A DNA stretch of 64,000 bases, from the NCBI GenBank assembly GCA_019634415.1, contig JAHQVJ010000013.1, positions 1 to 64,000 on the forward strand. Direction: 5' to 3'. The translations under genes and the position numbers were made by a program. Under the pieces are notes generated by a model, which made no database searches, was not told the DNA's origin, and worked only from the letters and a program-made list of their open reading frames with translations. This DNA is from Myxococcales bacterium (GTDB taxonomy: Bacteria; Myxococcota_A; UBA796; GCA-2862545). This document shows, piece after piece, positions 15,359 to 23,669 of the stretch. Position 1 is the stretch's first letter, and the number at the start of each line of letters is the position of its first letter.

Positions 15359-16560
15359 TCTGGGCATGGCTGGCAGTGGCAGCAGGTGCGCAGGAGCTGT
15401 TGGTGAACGGCGACGTGAAGCTGTTCTACGTGACGAGCTTCCCCACGGATCTGCCGGCCACGGGCCAGGGCACGGCCGACTTCCGGCTCAAGGCGCAGCT
15501 GCAGCTGGGCAAGTACTGGTCGGCGTCGGCGCATCACACGCTCACGTCGTTCAACATCCCGGCGGGCGGGGCGGTCACGGGCACGAACAGCGGTGTGGGG
15601 CTGCAGGCGCCGGAGCTGGTGCGCATGACCCACACCTTCGACACCGCACCCGACGGGCAGCCCAACCAGCTCGGTCTGCGTACGCGGACGGACCGGCTGT
15701 GGGTGCGCTTCTCGCCGCCCAGCCTGGACATCACCGTGGGTCGACAGCCGGTCACCTTCGGCACGGGCCTCGTCTTCACGCCGATGGACGTGGTGAACCC
15801 GTTCTCGGCTGCCACCATCGACACCGAGTACAAGCCGGGCGTGGATGCGGTGCGCGCGGATGCGTACTGGGGCGTGGCGGGGCGCGCGACGGCGGTGCTG
15901 GCCTGGGCGGGGGCGCCCATCCACGACGCCGACCGAGGGGCCGTGGGCCTCGACGACCTGATCGGCGTGGTGAACGCGCAAGCCACGGTGGGCGTGACGG
16001 ACCTGCAGCTGCTCGTGGGGAGCGTGCGGGCGGAGCCGGTGTTCGGCGTGGGCGTGGCCAGCAGCATCGGGGTGGTGGGGGTGCACGGCGATGCCACCTT
16101 GACGCTACCCACCGAGGACGCGGCCGAGGAGGATCCCTTCGTGCGGGCCGTGGTGGGCGCGGACTGGCGACCCACCAACACCACCACGCTGTCGGCCGAG
16201 GGCTACTATCAGGGCTTCGGCACCAACGATCCCGACGAGTACTTGCTGCTCTTCGTGGGCGAGCGCTTCGCCCGTGGAGAGGTGTGGCAGGTGGGGCGGT
16301 TCTACGGCTCGCTGGCGTGGGCCCAGGAGATCTCGGCCTTGGTGTCGAGCAGCATCGCGCTCATCACCAACTTCGAGGACCCGTCGATGCTGATCGCACC
16401 AGGGTTGTCGTGGTCGGTGTCGAACGAGGCAGCGATGTCGGTGGGCGGGTTCGTGAGTCTGGGTGGTCGGCCGGATCTGAGTGCTCAGATCCCCGAGCTG
16501 CGGTCGGAGTTCGGCACCTACCCGCCGAGCGTCTTCGTGCAGCTGCGCAGCTACTTCTAA
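15355..16560 (+). CDS. Outer-membrane beta-barrel protein of the Lol-like operon
   Basis: A 401-residue protein with a short signal sequence (MIWAWLAVAAGA, cleavage before Gln) and alternating amphipathic strands throughout, such as VGRQPVTFGTGLVFTPMDVVNPFSA, ending in VFVQLRSYF with the C-terminal Phe typical of Bam substrates. It looks like a porin-like barrel; no specific family is recognised. GTG overlaps the ATPase stop (GTGA, 15355-15358), so it is almost certainly the last gene of the operon. A plausible role is as outer-membrane acceptor or exit for the substrate handled by the LolA-like protein and transporter. Confidence 0.75.
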   Translation: MIWAWLAVAAGAQELLVNGDVKLFYVTSFPTDLPATGQGTADFRLKAQLQLGKYWSASAHHTLTSFNIPAGGAVTGTNSGVGLQAPELVRMTHTFDTAPDGQPNQLGLRTRTDRLWVRFSPPSLDITVGRQPVTFGTGLVFTPMDVVNPFSAATIDTEYKPGVDAVRADAYWGVAGRATAVLAWAGAPIHDADRGAVGLDDLIGVVNAQATVGVTDLQLLVGSVRAEPVFGVGVASSIGVVGVHGDATLTLPTEDAAEEDPFVRAVVGADWRPTNTTTLSAEGYYQGFGTNDPDEYLLLFVGERFARGEVWQVGRFYGSLAWAQEISALVSSSIALITNFEDPSMLIAPGLSWSVSNEAAMSVGGFVSLGGRPDLSAQIPELRSEFGTYPPSVFVQLRSYF

Positions 16561-16602
16561 GGGCTTCGCGACCGCTGCGGTGCTGTCGGCAAGGGACTGA
16601 TC

Positions 16603-16619
16603 GGCGCACGCAGTGCGCC
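16603..16619 (+). terminator. Possible terminator hairpin after the Lol-like operon
   Basis: GGCGCAC and GTGCGCC form a perfect 7-base stem with a 3-base loop, 43 bases after the stop of the barrel gene. The following AGTTCCTTG is only weakly T-rich, so intrinsic termination is uncertain. Confidence 0.35.
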
Positions 16620-17003
16620 AGTTCCTTGTTGGCAGTATCGCGGGGGGCGAACGAGAAGCCCGGCAATAGGAGGGGTTTCGCGCGGCCTGCGGGTGTTCGT
16701 GCCCAACATTCGGTCTGGGTCGCAGGGCCAAGGCCCGTGGACAGTTCGTGCCGAGCCGAAAATATGGCCCATCATGTAGGCGTATGTTCACTGGTCATAT
16801 AGACAGGCTCCGTGAACGGCGCCTGCAGGCTCTCGGCTACGACAAGACGTCGGGCTCGTTCAGTGCGTTCGTGGCGTTGGGAGCCCCTAAACGCTCGGGG
16901 AGGGGTCACCGCGCTGGCCCTGTCGTCTGATGGCGACGGGGTGGAACGGGCCTCGATGAACCGAGAAGGGCCCGCTTGGAGGCCCGAGTCCCCGAGAAGG
17001 GGA
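16620..17003. other. Intergenic region without a recognised gene
   Basis: No convincing coding sequence is present. A locally AT-richer stretch (about 16757-16803) contains TATAGA (16798-16803), a good -10 element, and an inverted repeat GTTCAC (16786-16791) / GTGAAC (16812-16817). The end of the region carries a hairpin GTCCCC-GAGAA-GGGGAC (16988-17004). Together with the following stem this could delimit a small RNA of about 200 bases on the plus strand, but no known RNA family was recognised. Confidence 0.3.
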
Positions 17004-17026
17004 CCGTGGACAACAACTGTCCACGG
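17004..17026 (+). terminator. Perfect hairpin, possible terminator
   Basis: CCGTGGACA and TGTCCACGG form a perfect 9-base stem with a 5-base loop, followed on the plus strand by GCTTT. It lies eight bases beyond the stop of the minus-strand oxidoreductase gene and could act in either direction; the U-tract is short. Confidence 0.45.
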
Positions 17027-17033
17027 GCTTTAG

Positions 17034-17648
17034 CTACGACGTGATCGAAATCGCGCTTCGTACGTGGGTCGAGTCCGTGATCTGCTCGACGAGAAAGTCG
17101 GCGACGTCCTCTCGGCTGATGCGACCGGTCGTCTCGGTGTTGCTGGCCGTGTAGCTGCCCGACGCCGGTTTGTCCGTGAGCACGGCGGATCGAACGATGA
17201 TCCAGTCCAGCGGACTGGCCTCGACGATCGACTCCTGGGCCTCGTGATCCGCGAAGATGTTTCGCAGCAGGGTCATGAACAGCAGGCGGGACGACCACGG
17301 GATCTGCGCCCAGCTCCGTCTCACGCCTGCGGCGGACAGCACCACGAGCCGCTCGATGTCGTGGTGCTCCATAGCGTCCACGATGTTCCTGGTCCCCAGC
17401 TGGAGGGTCGACCGATCCCGCAGGCCGGTGCTGCCCAGGCAGACGATCACCGCGTCGTGGTCCGCCACCGCTGCCCGAACGACCTCGGCATCGAGCACGT
17501 CGCCCTGAACCCTGCGCAACGTCGAGCCACCGCCGTCGAGCGTGGCGACGGAACGACCGAAGACGGTGACGTCGTGGCCTTCCTCCGTGCCCCTTCGCCA
17601 CACGTGCCGCCCGGTCTTGCCCGTCGCGCCGAAGATGATCACTCGCAT
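17034..17648 (-). CDS. NAD(P)-binding atypical SDR (NmrA/YwnB-like)
   Basis: A 204-residue Rossmann-fold protein. The dinucleotide motif GATGKTGRHV at residues 7-16 is of the TGxTGxxG atypical SDR type (NAD(P)H-binding, PF13460), and WIIVRSAVLTDKP is the typical late strand. The catalytic Tyr-Lys pair of classical SDRs is absent, as is usual in this group, whose members bind NADPH as redox sensors or quinone/flavin reductases. The ATG at 17648 is preceded by GGAGAG; an in-frame extension upstream is unlikely because it lacks conserved character. No operon partners. Confidence 0.8.
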   Translation of the reverse strand: MRVIIFGATGKTGRHVWRRGTEEGHDVTVFGRSVATLDGGGSTLRRVQGDVLDAEVVRAAVADHDAVIVCLGSTGLRDRSTLQLGTRNIVDAMEHHDIERLVVLSAAGVRRSWAQIPWSSRLLFMTLLRNIFADHEAQESIVEASPLDWIIVRSAVLTDKPASGSYTASNTETTGRISREDVADFLVEQITDSTHVRSAISITS

Positions 17649-17817
17649 GTTCTCTCCGCACCTGCGTTGCCGACCAGCATACAGTCGACCCGTTCTCGCC
17701 GTTCTCGTCGGGTTGTTCGGCGTGGTGAACGCACTGCTGACGGTGGGTGCAGCAGTCGCCTTCCTTGGGATCATCGGCAAACAACAGCGTGAGCGCGAAC
17801 GCGCGGATGCGGGCTAG
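17647..17817 (+). CDS. Possible small single-span membrane protein
   Basis: A 56-codon open frame beginning ATG at 17647, overlapping the divergent SDR start by two bases. The product would have a hydrophobic helix (VLAVLVGLFGVVNALLTVGAAVAFLGII, read in two parts) and a charged tail KQQRERERADAG. Third-position GC is lower than in neighbouring genes and no ribosome site is evident, so this may be a chance frame; the clear helix-plus-basic-tail pattern is the only argument for it. Confidence 0.25.
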   Translation: MFSPHLRCRPAYSRPVLAVLVGLFGVVNALLTVGAAVAFLGIIGKQQRERERADAG

Positions 17818-17898
17818 GTCGCGCGGCGGCTGACGAGGGCTGGGGCCGCACCTGCAGGCGGTGCTCGACGCCCTCGGTGCGCTGCGCCAGTAGGCAGG

Positions 17899-19299
17899 TC
17901 ACCGGTCGGGCATGCGATGCAGGAAGACGTCGACGTCGCCCTCGCTCGGCAGCGGTCCGTCGCCGAAGTCGATGCCTTCGTACCCCACGGCACCCACCAC
18001 GATCCCTGCGCCCTGCAGCGCCACCTCGCGGCCCCACTGCACGCCCGCTCCGCCGAACAGGGCGCTGAACACCGTCTCGCCCTCCGGGTCCAGCATCAGC
18101 ACCACCGGATCCCCTTGGATGCCCTCGTGCACCTGGTCGCCGAAGTCCCACGGTCCGCTCAGGGTGCCCGTGATCACGGCGTTCCCGGTGTCGTCCACCA
18201 CGAGATCGCCAAGCGGATCGTCCACGCCAGCCCCCCAGGCGATCCGGCTGAACACGTGCTCGCCCTCGGTGGTGAAGCGCGCCACGCCCACGTCGGCGAG
18301 GCCCCCCACCTCGAGCAGGCCGCCCCCGAAGTCGGTGTCGCGAGACAGCTCGAAGACGATCACGACGTCGCCGCTCGGAGCGGTGTCGATCGCCATGCGG
18401 CGCCCGACGTCGGCGGGGAATCCCAGGCCCCACAGCGGCGCCCCCGACTCATCGAGCTTGGCCACGAACAGCGACTCCCCCGGTCCGGCCACCAGGGTGT
18501 CGCCGGCCACCGTGAAGTCGGCGTCGTAGGTGCCCACGATCAAGGTGTTCCCGTCGTCGTCGACGGTCACGTCGCTGACACGCTCGGCGCCCAGCCCGCC
18601 CAGCTGCGTGCTCCACGACCTCTTCCCCTCGGAGGTGAGCCCCACCGCGTAGACGTCGAAGCCCTCGGGATCGAGCACGGGGCCGCCGAAGCTCGCGGCC
18701 TCGGAGAACGTGCCGGCGAGCACGCCGTGACCCGTGGCCGTCGTGGCGACGTGGTTCTCCTGAAGCGTCGCGAGCTCGATCAGGCCAGGCCAGGCCCTGG
18801 CCCATCGCAGCGCTCCGTCGGGTCCGAAGGTGGCGACGTAGGCGCCCGCCCAGCTCGACAGCGCAGTGCCGTCGATGTTCACGGCACCCGTGGTCTGTCC
18901 GCACACCCACAGCTGGTCACCGGGGCCCATGGCCGCGTCCCAGGCGAAGATCGCCCCCATGCTTCGCGCCCACAGCGGCGACCCTGCATCCGACAGCCTC
19001 AGCAGGTACACCTCCTGGGCGCCGCCGGAGACCTCGGGCACCAGCACGTCGTCGCCCACCACCAGCGTGCCTGCGAAGCGGCCCATGGCCCACACCGCAC
19101 CCGTGCTGTCGGTCTGCAGCGCGTCGAGGCCCTGGTAGGCCTCGTCCCCGAACCGGCGACTCCAGCTCGACGAGGCCTGGGTCGCCGTGTCCACGGGCTC
19201 GGCGGTGGCGCGCGGGCTCGGCGTGGACGACGTCGGCTCGGTGGAGGAAGGGCCTGGGGGTGCGCACGACGCCGCGAGCAGGAGCAGGGGGGTTCGCAT
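17899..19299 (-). CDS. Beta-propeller repeat lipoprotein
   Basis: A 466-residue lipoprotein; the signal MRTPLLLLAASC ends at lipobox Cys12 and is followed by a Ser/Thr/Pro-rich linker. The body has about seven repeats of roughly 50-55 residues of the SBBP/NHL-like type, each with a pattern such as DVTVDDDGNTLIVGTYDADFTVAGDTL or DLVVDDTGNAVITGTLSGPWDFG, predicted to fold as a propeller. Such proteins are abundant in myxobacteria-like genomes as surface proteins; ligand unknown. RBS GCAGGAGG precedes the ATG and forms one arm of an inverted repeat in the intergenic region. Divergent from the winged-helix/AAA gene. Confidence 0.7.
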   Translation of the reverse strand: MRTPLLLLAASCAPPGPSSTEPTSSTPSPRATAEPVDTATQASSSWSRRFGDEAYQGLDALQTDSTGAVWAMGRFAGTLVVGDDVLVPEVSGGAQEVYLLRLSDAGSPLWARSMGAIFAWDAAMGPGDQLWVCGQTTGAVNIDGTALSSWAGAYVATFGPDGALRWARAWPGLIELATLQENHVATTATGHGVLAGTFSEAASFGGPVLDPEGFDVYAVGLTSEGKRSWSTQLGGLGAERVSDVTVDDDGNTLIVGTYDADFTVAGDTLVAGPGESLFVAKLDESGAPLWGLGFPADVGRRMAIDTAPSGDVVIVFELSRDTDFGGGLLEVGGLADVGVARFTTEGEHVFSRIAWGAGVDDPLGDLVVDDTGNAVITGTLSGPWDFGDQVHEGIQGDPVVLMLDPEGETVFSALFGGAGVQWGREVALQGAGIVVGAVGYEGIDFGDGPLPSEGDVDVFLHRMPDR

Positions 19300-19305
19300 G
19301 GGTGG

Positions 19306-19345
19306 CCTCCTGCAGCGTCATGACCGGCGGCGGTGCTGCAGGAGG
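19306..19345. repeat. Inverted repeat between divergent genes
   Basis: CCTCCTGCAGC (19306-19316) and GCTGCAGGAGG (19335-19345) are perfect 11-base inverted arms separated by 18 bases. The left arm contains the ribosome site of the minus-strand lipoprotein gene. It could be an RNA hairpin in that leader or a protein-binding site. Confidence 0.4.
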
Positions 19346-19357
19346 AAGCAGCGTGTT

Positions 19358-19373
19358 GCAGGACCCGTCCTGC
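19358..19373. promoter_or_regulatory. Perfect 16-base palindrome, candidate operator
   Basis: GCAGGAC-CC-GTCCTGC is a perfect palindrome 26 bases upstream of the winged-helix/AAA gene, within the divergent spacer. TACAGT (19374-19379) directly after it could be a -10 element. Autoregulation by the OmpR-type winged helix encoded next door is a reasonable guess, though that family usually binds direct repeats. Confidence 0.4.
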
Positions 19374-19398
19374 TACAGTCTGGGGTGGAGTCTCCACG

Positions 19399-20691
19399 AT
19401 GCAGGACCGGTGGGCGCTGGCGGACGGAGAGGTGGACCTCGCGCGCGGCTTGGTCCATCGGGGCGGGTCCGCCGTGGAGCTGACCACCAAGGAGGTGCAG
19501 CTGCTGCGCTACCTGGTCGAGCGTCAGGGGCAGGACGTTCCCCGCGCCGCGCTGCTCCGCGACGTGTGGGGGTTTCCTGGTCGCACCCCCGCGAGTCGGG
19601 CCCCGGACTTCGTGGTCCAGCGGCTGCGGCGCAAGATCGAGCGAGACCCGGCCCAGCCCGCGATGCTGCTCACGGTGTTCGGTCAGGGCTATCGGCTGGA
19701 AGCTCCCGTGCGCGTGCAGCTCCAGACCGCCGTCGTCCAGCCCCCCGGTGCTCCCTACGAGCCCGGCTGGTACGCAGCCAGGCCCGCGGAGGAGGCGCAG
19801 GCGGCGTCGCTGCTGACCACCAGCGGCGCGCCCGTGGTGCTCCTGGGGCCTCAGGGCCAAGGCAAGAGCTGGCTGCTTCACCACCTGCTCGCTGGACTGC
19901 CCCTCGATCACGCCGTCGTGTTGCTGGACGCCGCGGTGCTGCCGCCGGCCGACCCCTTCGAGCACATCGCCCTGGAGATCGCCGACCAGGTGGGGCTGTC
20001 CGACGCCCAGGTGTCGGAGGTGTGGGACCGGCGCGGCGATCCGCGGCGGCGTCTGCTGCGGTTCCTCGAGCACAGTGCGCTGCCCCGCGTGTCGGGCTGC
20101 TTGGTGATTGCGTTGGATCGGGCCGATCAGCTCGCGGACGGAGCAGGGGCGGGGCTGTATGCCTGGCTGCGCTCGGTGGCGTCGCGCCCGGGGGCTCCGT
20201 GGGATCAGCTGCGACTCCTGCTCGCCATCAGCACCGAGCCTGCGCTGCTGGTCACCGATCCGGGGGCATCGCCCTTCAACCTCGCGCCGCCGGTGCGGGT
20301 GGGGGACCTCGAGCCCGTGTCGGTGGCTTGGCTGGCGGAGCGCCACGACGGTGGATGGTCGGTCGAGGAGCTCGACGCCCTGCGCGCTTGGGTGGGCGGT
20401 CATCCCTTCCTCGTGCGGCGTGCGCTGGCGCGGGTGGCGGACGGCTCCGCCAAGGCGGACGTGCTGCGCCAGACGGAGCCCTACGCCGACGTGCTGCGCT
20501 CCCGGCTGGGCCTGCTGCGGGCGAGGCCCGACTTGCTCGAGCTGACGCGGTCCATGCTCGCTGGGCCGCTGGCCACGTCGGATCCGCTCCGCGCGCACGA
20601 GCTCGAGCGTGTGGGGGTCGCGCGCATCGAGGGAGGGCGGCTTCGCTTCGCCTACGCCGTGGTGGAGCGCTTCCTCCGACAGGTGCTGTGA
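19399..20691 (+). CDS. Winged-helix (OmpR-type) / AAA ATPase fusion
   Basis: A 430-residue protein. Residues about 8-100 are a Trans_reg_C winged helix (ELTTKEVQLLRYLVE, then DFVVQRLRRKIERDP and LTVFGQGYRL), with no receiver domain. Residues from about 125 form a P-loop module: Walker A GPQGQGKS (150-157), Walker B-like CLVIALDRADQL, and the sensor region of AAA_35/STAND-like proteins. There is no transmembrane span, so it should be a cytoplasmic, nucleotide-controlled DNA-binding protein. Its stop overlaps the start of the AAA/WD40 gene (GTGA, 20688-20691), implying that the two act together, with the partner's membrane-tethered sensor perhaps controlling this factor. Confidence 0.75.
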   Translation: MQDRWALADGEVDLARGLVHRGGSAVELTTKEVQLLRYLVERQGQDVPRAALLRDVWGFPGRTPASRAPDFVVQRLRRKIERDPAQPAMLLTVFGQGYRLEAPVRVQLQTAVVQPPGAPYEPGWYAARPAEEAQAASLLTTSGAPVVLLGPQGQGKSWLLHHLLAGLPLDHAVVLLDAAVLPPADPFEHIALEIADQVGLSDAQVSEVWDRRGDPRRRLLRFLEHSALPRVSGCLVIALDRADQLADGAGAGLYAWLRSVASRPGAPWDQLRLLLAISTEPALLVTDPGASPFNLAPPVRVGDLEPVSVAWLAERHDGGWSVEELDALRAWVGGHPFLVRRALARVADGSAKADVLRQTEPYADVLRSRLGLLRARPDLLELTRSMLAGPLATSDPLRAHELERVGVARIEGGRLRFAYAVVERFLRQVL

Positions 20692-23669
20692 CGCGCGGCT
20701 TCCACGTGGGGGGAGCCGTTCACCCCGACGCGCTGTACGTGGAGCGTCCGGCCGATCGGGTCCTGCGGGAGTCCCTGGGATCGGGACGACCCTGCGTGGT
20801 GCTCGGCCCCCGTCAGCTGGGCAAGTCGTCGCTGTGCCATCGGACCGCCGCGTCGCTGCGGGAGTGCGGGCGGCGCGTGGCCGTGGTGGACTGTGCGGCC
20901 CTGGGGGCCGCCGAGGCGACGGCCGACGGCTGGCTGTACGGGCTGGCCGAGGAGATCGCTGGCGCCGTCCACGCTGCGGATCCGGCGGCTCACTGGGACG
21001 CCCATCCCCGCGTGCCGCCCGTTCGCCGCTTCGTGGGGTGGCTGGCAGGGCTGCTCGCGGAGTCGCCGGAGCCCGTGGTCCTGCTGCTCGACGAGGTGGA
21101 CGTGGTCAAGACGCTGCCCTTCGGCGCCGACGAGGTGCTGGGCGCGCTGCGCTCCACCTACGACGCGCGGTCGCGACAGCCCGTCTGGGATCGGTTCTGC
21201 TTCGCGCTGGTGGGGGTGGCGTCCCCGGCCACCTTGGGGTCGGACCCGGGGCGCACGCCGGTGAACGTGGCGACGGAGGTGGCCCTCGCCGACTTCACGA
21301 GGGCCCAGGCGGAAGTGCTGGCGGTCGGGCTCGAGGGGCTGGGGGCGGATCCGGAGGCGCTGCTCGACGCGGTGCTGCACTGGACGTCGGGGCATCCCTG
21401 GATGACCCAGCGGCTGTGCGACGCCTTGGCGCGCGGCGGAGCGTCGTCGACCCAGCCGCGTGCGCGGGTGGATCAGCTCGTGGGGGAGCTGTTCGTTGCG
21501 CGAGGTGCCCTGTCGGACGTGTGCCTGCTGGCCAGCTCCAGGCAGCTGCTGGCGGATCCGCAGGCTGCGCGTCTGCTCGGGCGGTACGGCGAGGTGCTGG
21601 ACGGGCGCGCCGGCGGTGCGCGCGAGGGGGACGTGGACCTGTTGCTCACGGGCATGGTGGCGCAGTCCGGGGGCGAGCTACAGGTCCGCAACGCGATCTT
21701 CGGTGCGGTCTTCGACCGCCGGTGGGTGGACGACCGGGCGAGTCGTCGGCCGCTGGCGACGGCGACGCAGCGCTGGACGCAGACGGGGCGGCGGGACGTG
21801 GACGTGCTGCGCGGGCGGGCCTTCGAGGAGGCGTCGAGCTGGGCTGCCTCGCGGGTGGATCTCACCCCGGACGAGTCGGCGCTGCTGCTGCGCAGTGCGG
21901 AGGTGGCGCGCGAGGAGACGCTGGCGCAGGAGCGCATGCGCTCGCAGCGAGCGCGGTTCCGCCTGGCTGCCACGGCGCTGGGCGTGGTGCTCGTGGCCCT
22001 GCTGTTCACGGGCTGGGCTTGGCTCGGCCAGGCTCGCGCGGTGCGGGTGCAGACCGCGCTGCGCACGGCCGACGAGGCGCGCTTGCTGGCGGCCATCCCC
22101 GGGGAGCAGCGACGGGCCCTGCGCCTGGCCTTGGATGCGCTGTGGCAGCAGGAGCGGCCCGAGACGGTGCATGCCCTCGTGGAGGTGTTGCACGCGGCCG
22201 CAGGGGTGCGGTCCCCTCGTCTGCCGGCCCCCGCGAGTCGGGTGGCGTGCCTCGACGACGTGGTGTTGGCCGAGGTCGACGGCGTTGTGTGGCAGCTGGG
22301 TGGGGCGAGCCGGTGGCACCGCGCCCAGAGAGCCTGGCCGTCGCCCGCAGGAGCGCTTCCCTGGGACGTGGTGTTCGAGCCCGAGGGCCACGTGCGCCTG
22401 TCGTCTGTGGATGGTCCGCCCCTCGTCCTGTGGGGCCACCACGACGTGGTGCTCGATCTGGACCTGAGTCCCGATGGTGGATGGATCGCCACGGGCGGCG
22501 ACGAGAACCACGTGATGCTGTGGGACGCGGCCACGGCTCGTCCGCTGGGGCGCTTCCTGCAGCACGAGGGCAGCGTGCGGCACGTGGCGTTCTGCGGGGA
22601 CGGCCGCACCGTGGTGAGCGCATCGGACGACCGCACCGTGGGGATCTGGCGCGCCTTCGGTGGGCTCGCGGAGCAGGTGGTGGACGGTGCGCGGTGGGTG
22701 GCCACCTCCGACGCGGGGGAGCTGGCGTGGGCTGGTGCCGACGGTGCGAGGTGGGGTGAGCGCGCTGCTCGCCCCCTTGCCGGCGGCGACTTCGAGTCGG
22801 TGCACGTCACCGCGGACGGGTCTGCGGTGGTGGCGTCCAACGACGACCCAGAGCTGGTGGTGATCTGGCCGGCTTCGGGGGAGATCTTCGCGCCGCCGGG
22901 GTGGGTGGTGCGCTGGCCGGGCCCGCTGTCGGCGGATGGTCGGCGTCTGGCCGCACAGGACGGCACGAGCGTCGGGGTGTGGGACCTCGCTGCGCGCGCG
23001 CCGCTCCAGCGCTTCGACGGGCTGCCCGCCGACGTCTGGAGCGCGGTGCTGTCGCCGGACGGACGGCGCCTCGTGGCCACCTTCGACGGGGGAGCCCAGC
23101 TGCTCGACGTGGAGACGGGTCGCCTCGTGGGGGCCTTGCGGGGCCACGACGGGGTGGTGCCCTATGCCGTGTTCAGCCCCGACGGCTCGCGGGTGGTCAC
23201 GGTGGGCTGGGACGCCACGGCGCGACTGTTCGATGCGGCCACGGGGGAGCCGCTGCACGTGCTGCAGGGCCACCAGTCTCGCCTTCCCATGGCGGCGTTC
23301 TCGCCCGACGGTAGCCAGCTGGTCACGCCCTCCTACGATGGCTCGTCGCGGCTGTGGGACGTGGCCACCGGGGAGCTGTCGGCGGAGCTGCCTGGGCACG
23401 CGGGCCTGGTTCGCGTGGCCGCGTTCTCCCCCGACGGGACGCGCGTGGCCACGGGCGGCGACGACGGAGACGTGCGGCTGTTCGAGACCTCGAGCGGTGC
23501 GCTCCTTGCGACGCTGCGGAGCCATCGCTCGCCGGTGCGGTCCCTCGCCTTCCTCGACGGTGGGCGACGGATGGCCAGCGCCGATGCCGATCAGGTGGTG
23601 GTGCAGCCGGTCACGGTGCAGGCCTGGCGCACGTTGGCGTGCCGCTGGTCGTCCGCAGAGGGCTGTTGA
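20688..23669 (+). CDS. AAA-like ATPase / transmembrane / WD40 protein
   Basis: A 993-residue protein with three parts. Residues 1-350 are an AAA_35-type P-loop domain: Walker A GPRQLGKS (40-47), Walker B VLLLDEVD (131-138) and the C-terminal HPWMTQRLCDAL helix common to this family. Residues 426-447 are one transmembrane helix (LAATALGVVLVALLFTGWAW). From about 480 a helical linker leads to WD40 repeats through the C-terminus, with units such as LDLSPDGGWIATGGDENHVMLWD and AVFSPDGSRVVTVGWDATARLFD. The topology places ATPase and WD40 propeller on opposite sides of the membrane. Similar AAA/WD40 proteins are often called signalling or STAND NTPases. GTG start is coupled to the winged-helix/AAA gene. 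Confidence 0.75.
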   Translation: MTRGFHVGGAVHPDALYVERPADRVLRESLGSGRPCVVLGPRQLGKSSLCHRTAASLRECGRRVAVVDCAALGAAEATADGWLYGLAEEIAGAVHAADPAAHWDAHPRVPPVRRFVGWLAGLLAESPEPVVLLLDEVDVVKTLPFGADEVLGALRSTYDARSRQPVWDRFCFALVGVASPATLGSDPGRTPVNVATEVALADFTRAQAEVLAVGLEGLGADPEALLDAVLHWTSGHPWMTQRLCDALARGGASSTQPRARVDQLVGELFVARGALSDVCLLASSRQLLADPQAARLLGRYGEVLDGRAGGAREGDVDLLLTGMVAQSGGELQVRNAIFGAVFDRRWVDDRASRRPLATATQRWTQTGRRDVDVLRGRAFEEASSWAASRVDLTPDESALLLRSAEVAREETLAQERMRSQRARFRLAATALGVVLVALLFTGWAWLGQARAVRVQTALRTADEARLLAAIPGEQRRALRLALDALWQQERPETVHALVEVLHAAAGVRSPRLPAPASRVACLDDVVLAEVDGVVWQLGGASRWHRAQRAWPSPAGALPWDVVFEPEGHVRLSSVDGPPLVLWGHHDVVLDLDLSPDGGWIATGGDENHVMLWDAATARPLGRFLQHEGSVRHVAFCGDGRTVVSASDDRTVGIWRAFGGLAEQVVDGARWVATSDAGELAWAGADGARWGERAARPLAGGDFESVHVTADGSAVVASNDDPELVVIWPASGEIFAPPGWVVRWPGPLSADGRRLAAQDGTSVGVWDLAARAPLQRFDGLPADVWSAVLSPDGRRLVATFDGGAQLLDVETGRLVGALRGHDGVVPYAVFSPDGSRVVTVGWDATARLFDAATGEPLHVLQGHQSRLPMAAFSPDGSQLVTPSYDGSSRLWDVATGELSAELPGHAGLVRVAAFSPDGTRVATGGDDGDVRLFETSSGALLATLRSHRSPVRSLAFLDGGRRMASADADQVVVQPVTVQAWRTLACRWSSAEGC

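Noticed and set aside
16748-16930. A small open frame in the 473-base gap
   Set aside because: It has an odd composition, no ribosome site and no hydrophobic or conserved pattern, so it was not called as a gene.
19399-23669. Calling the AAA pair an antiviral defence system
   Set aside because: No nuclease, TIR, protease or other effector domain is visible and there are no phage-defence neighbours. STAND-like architecture alone is not enough.
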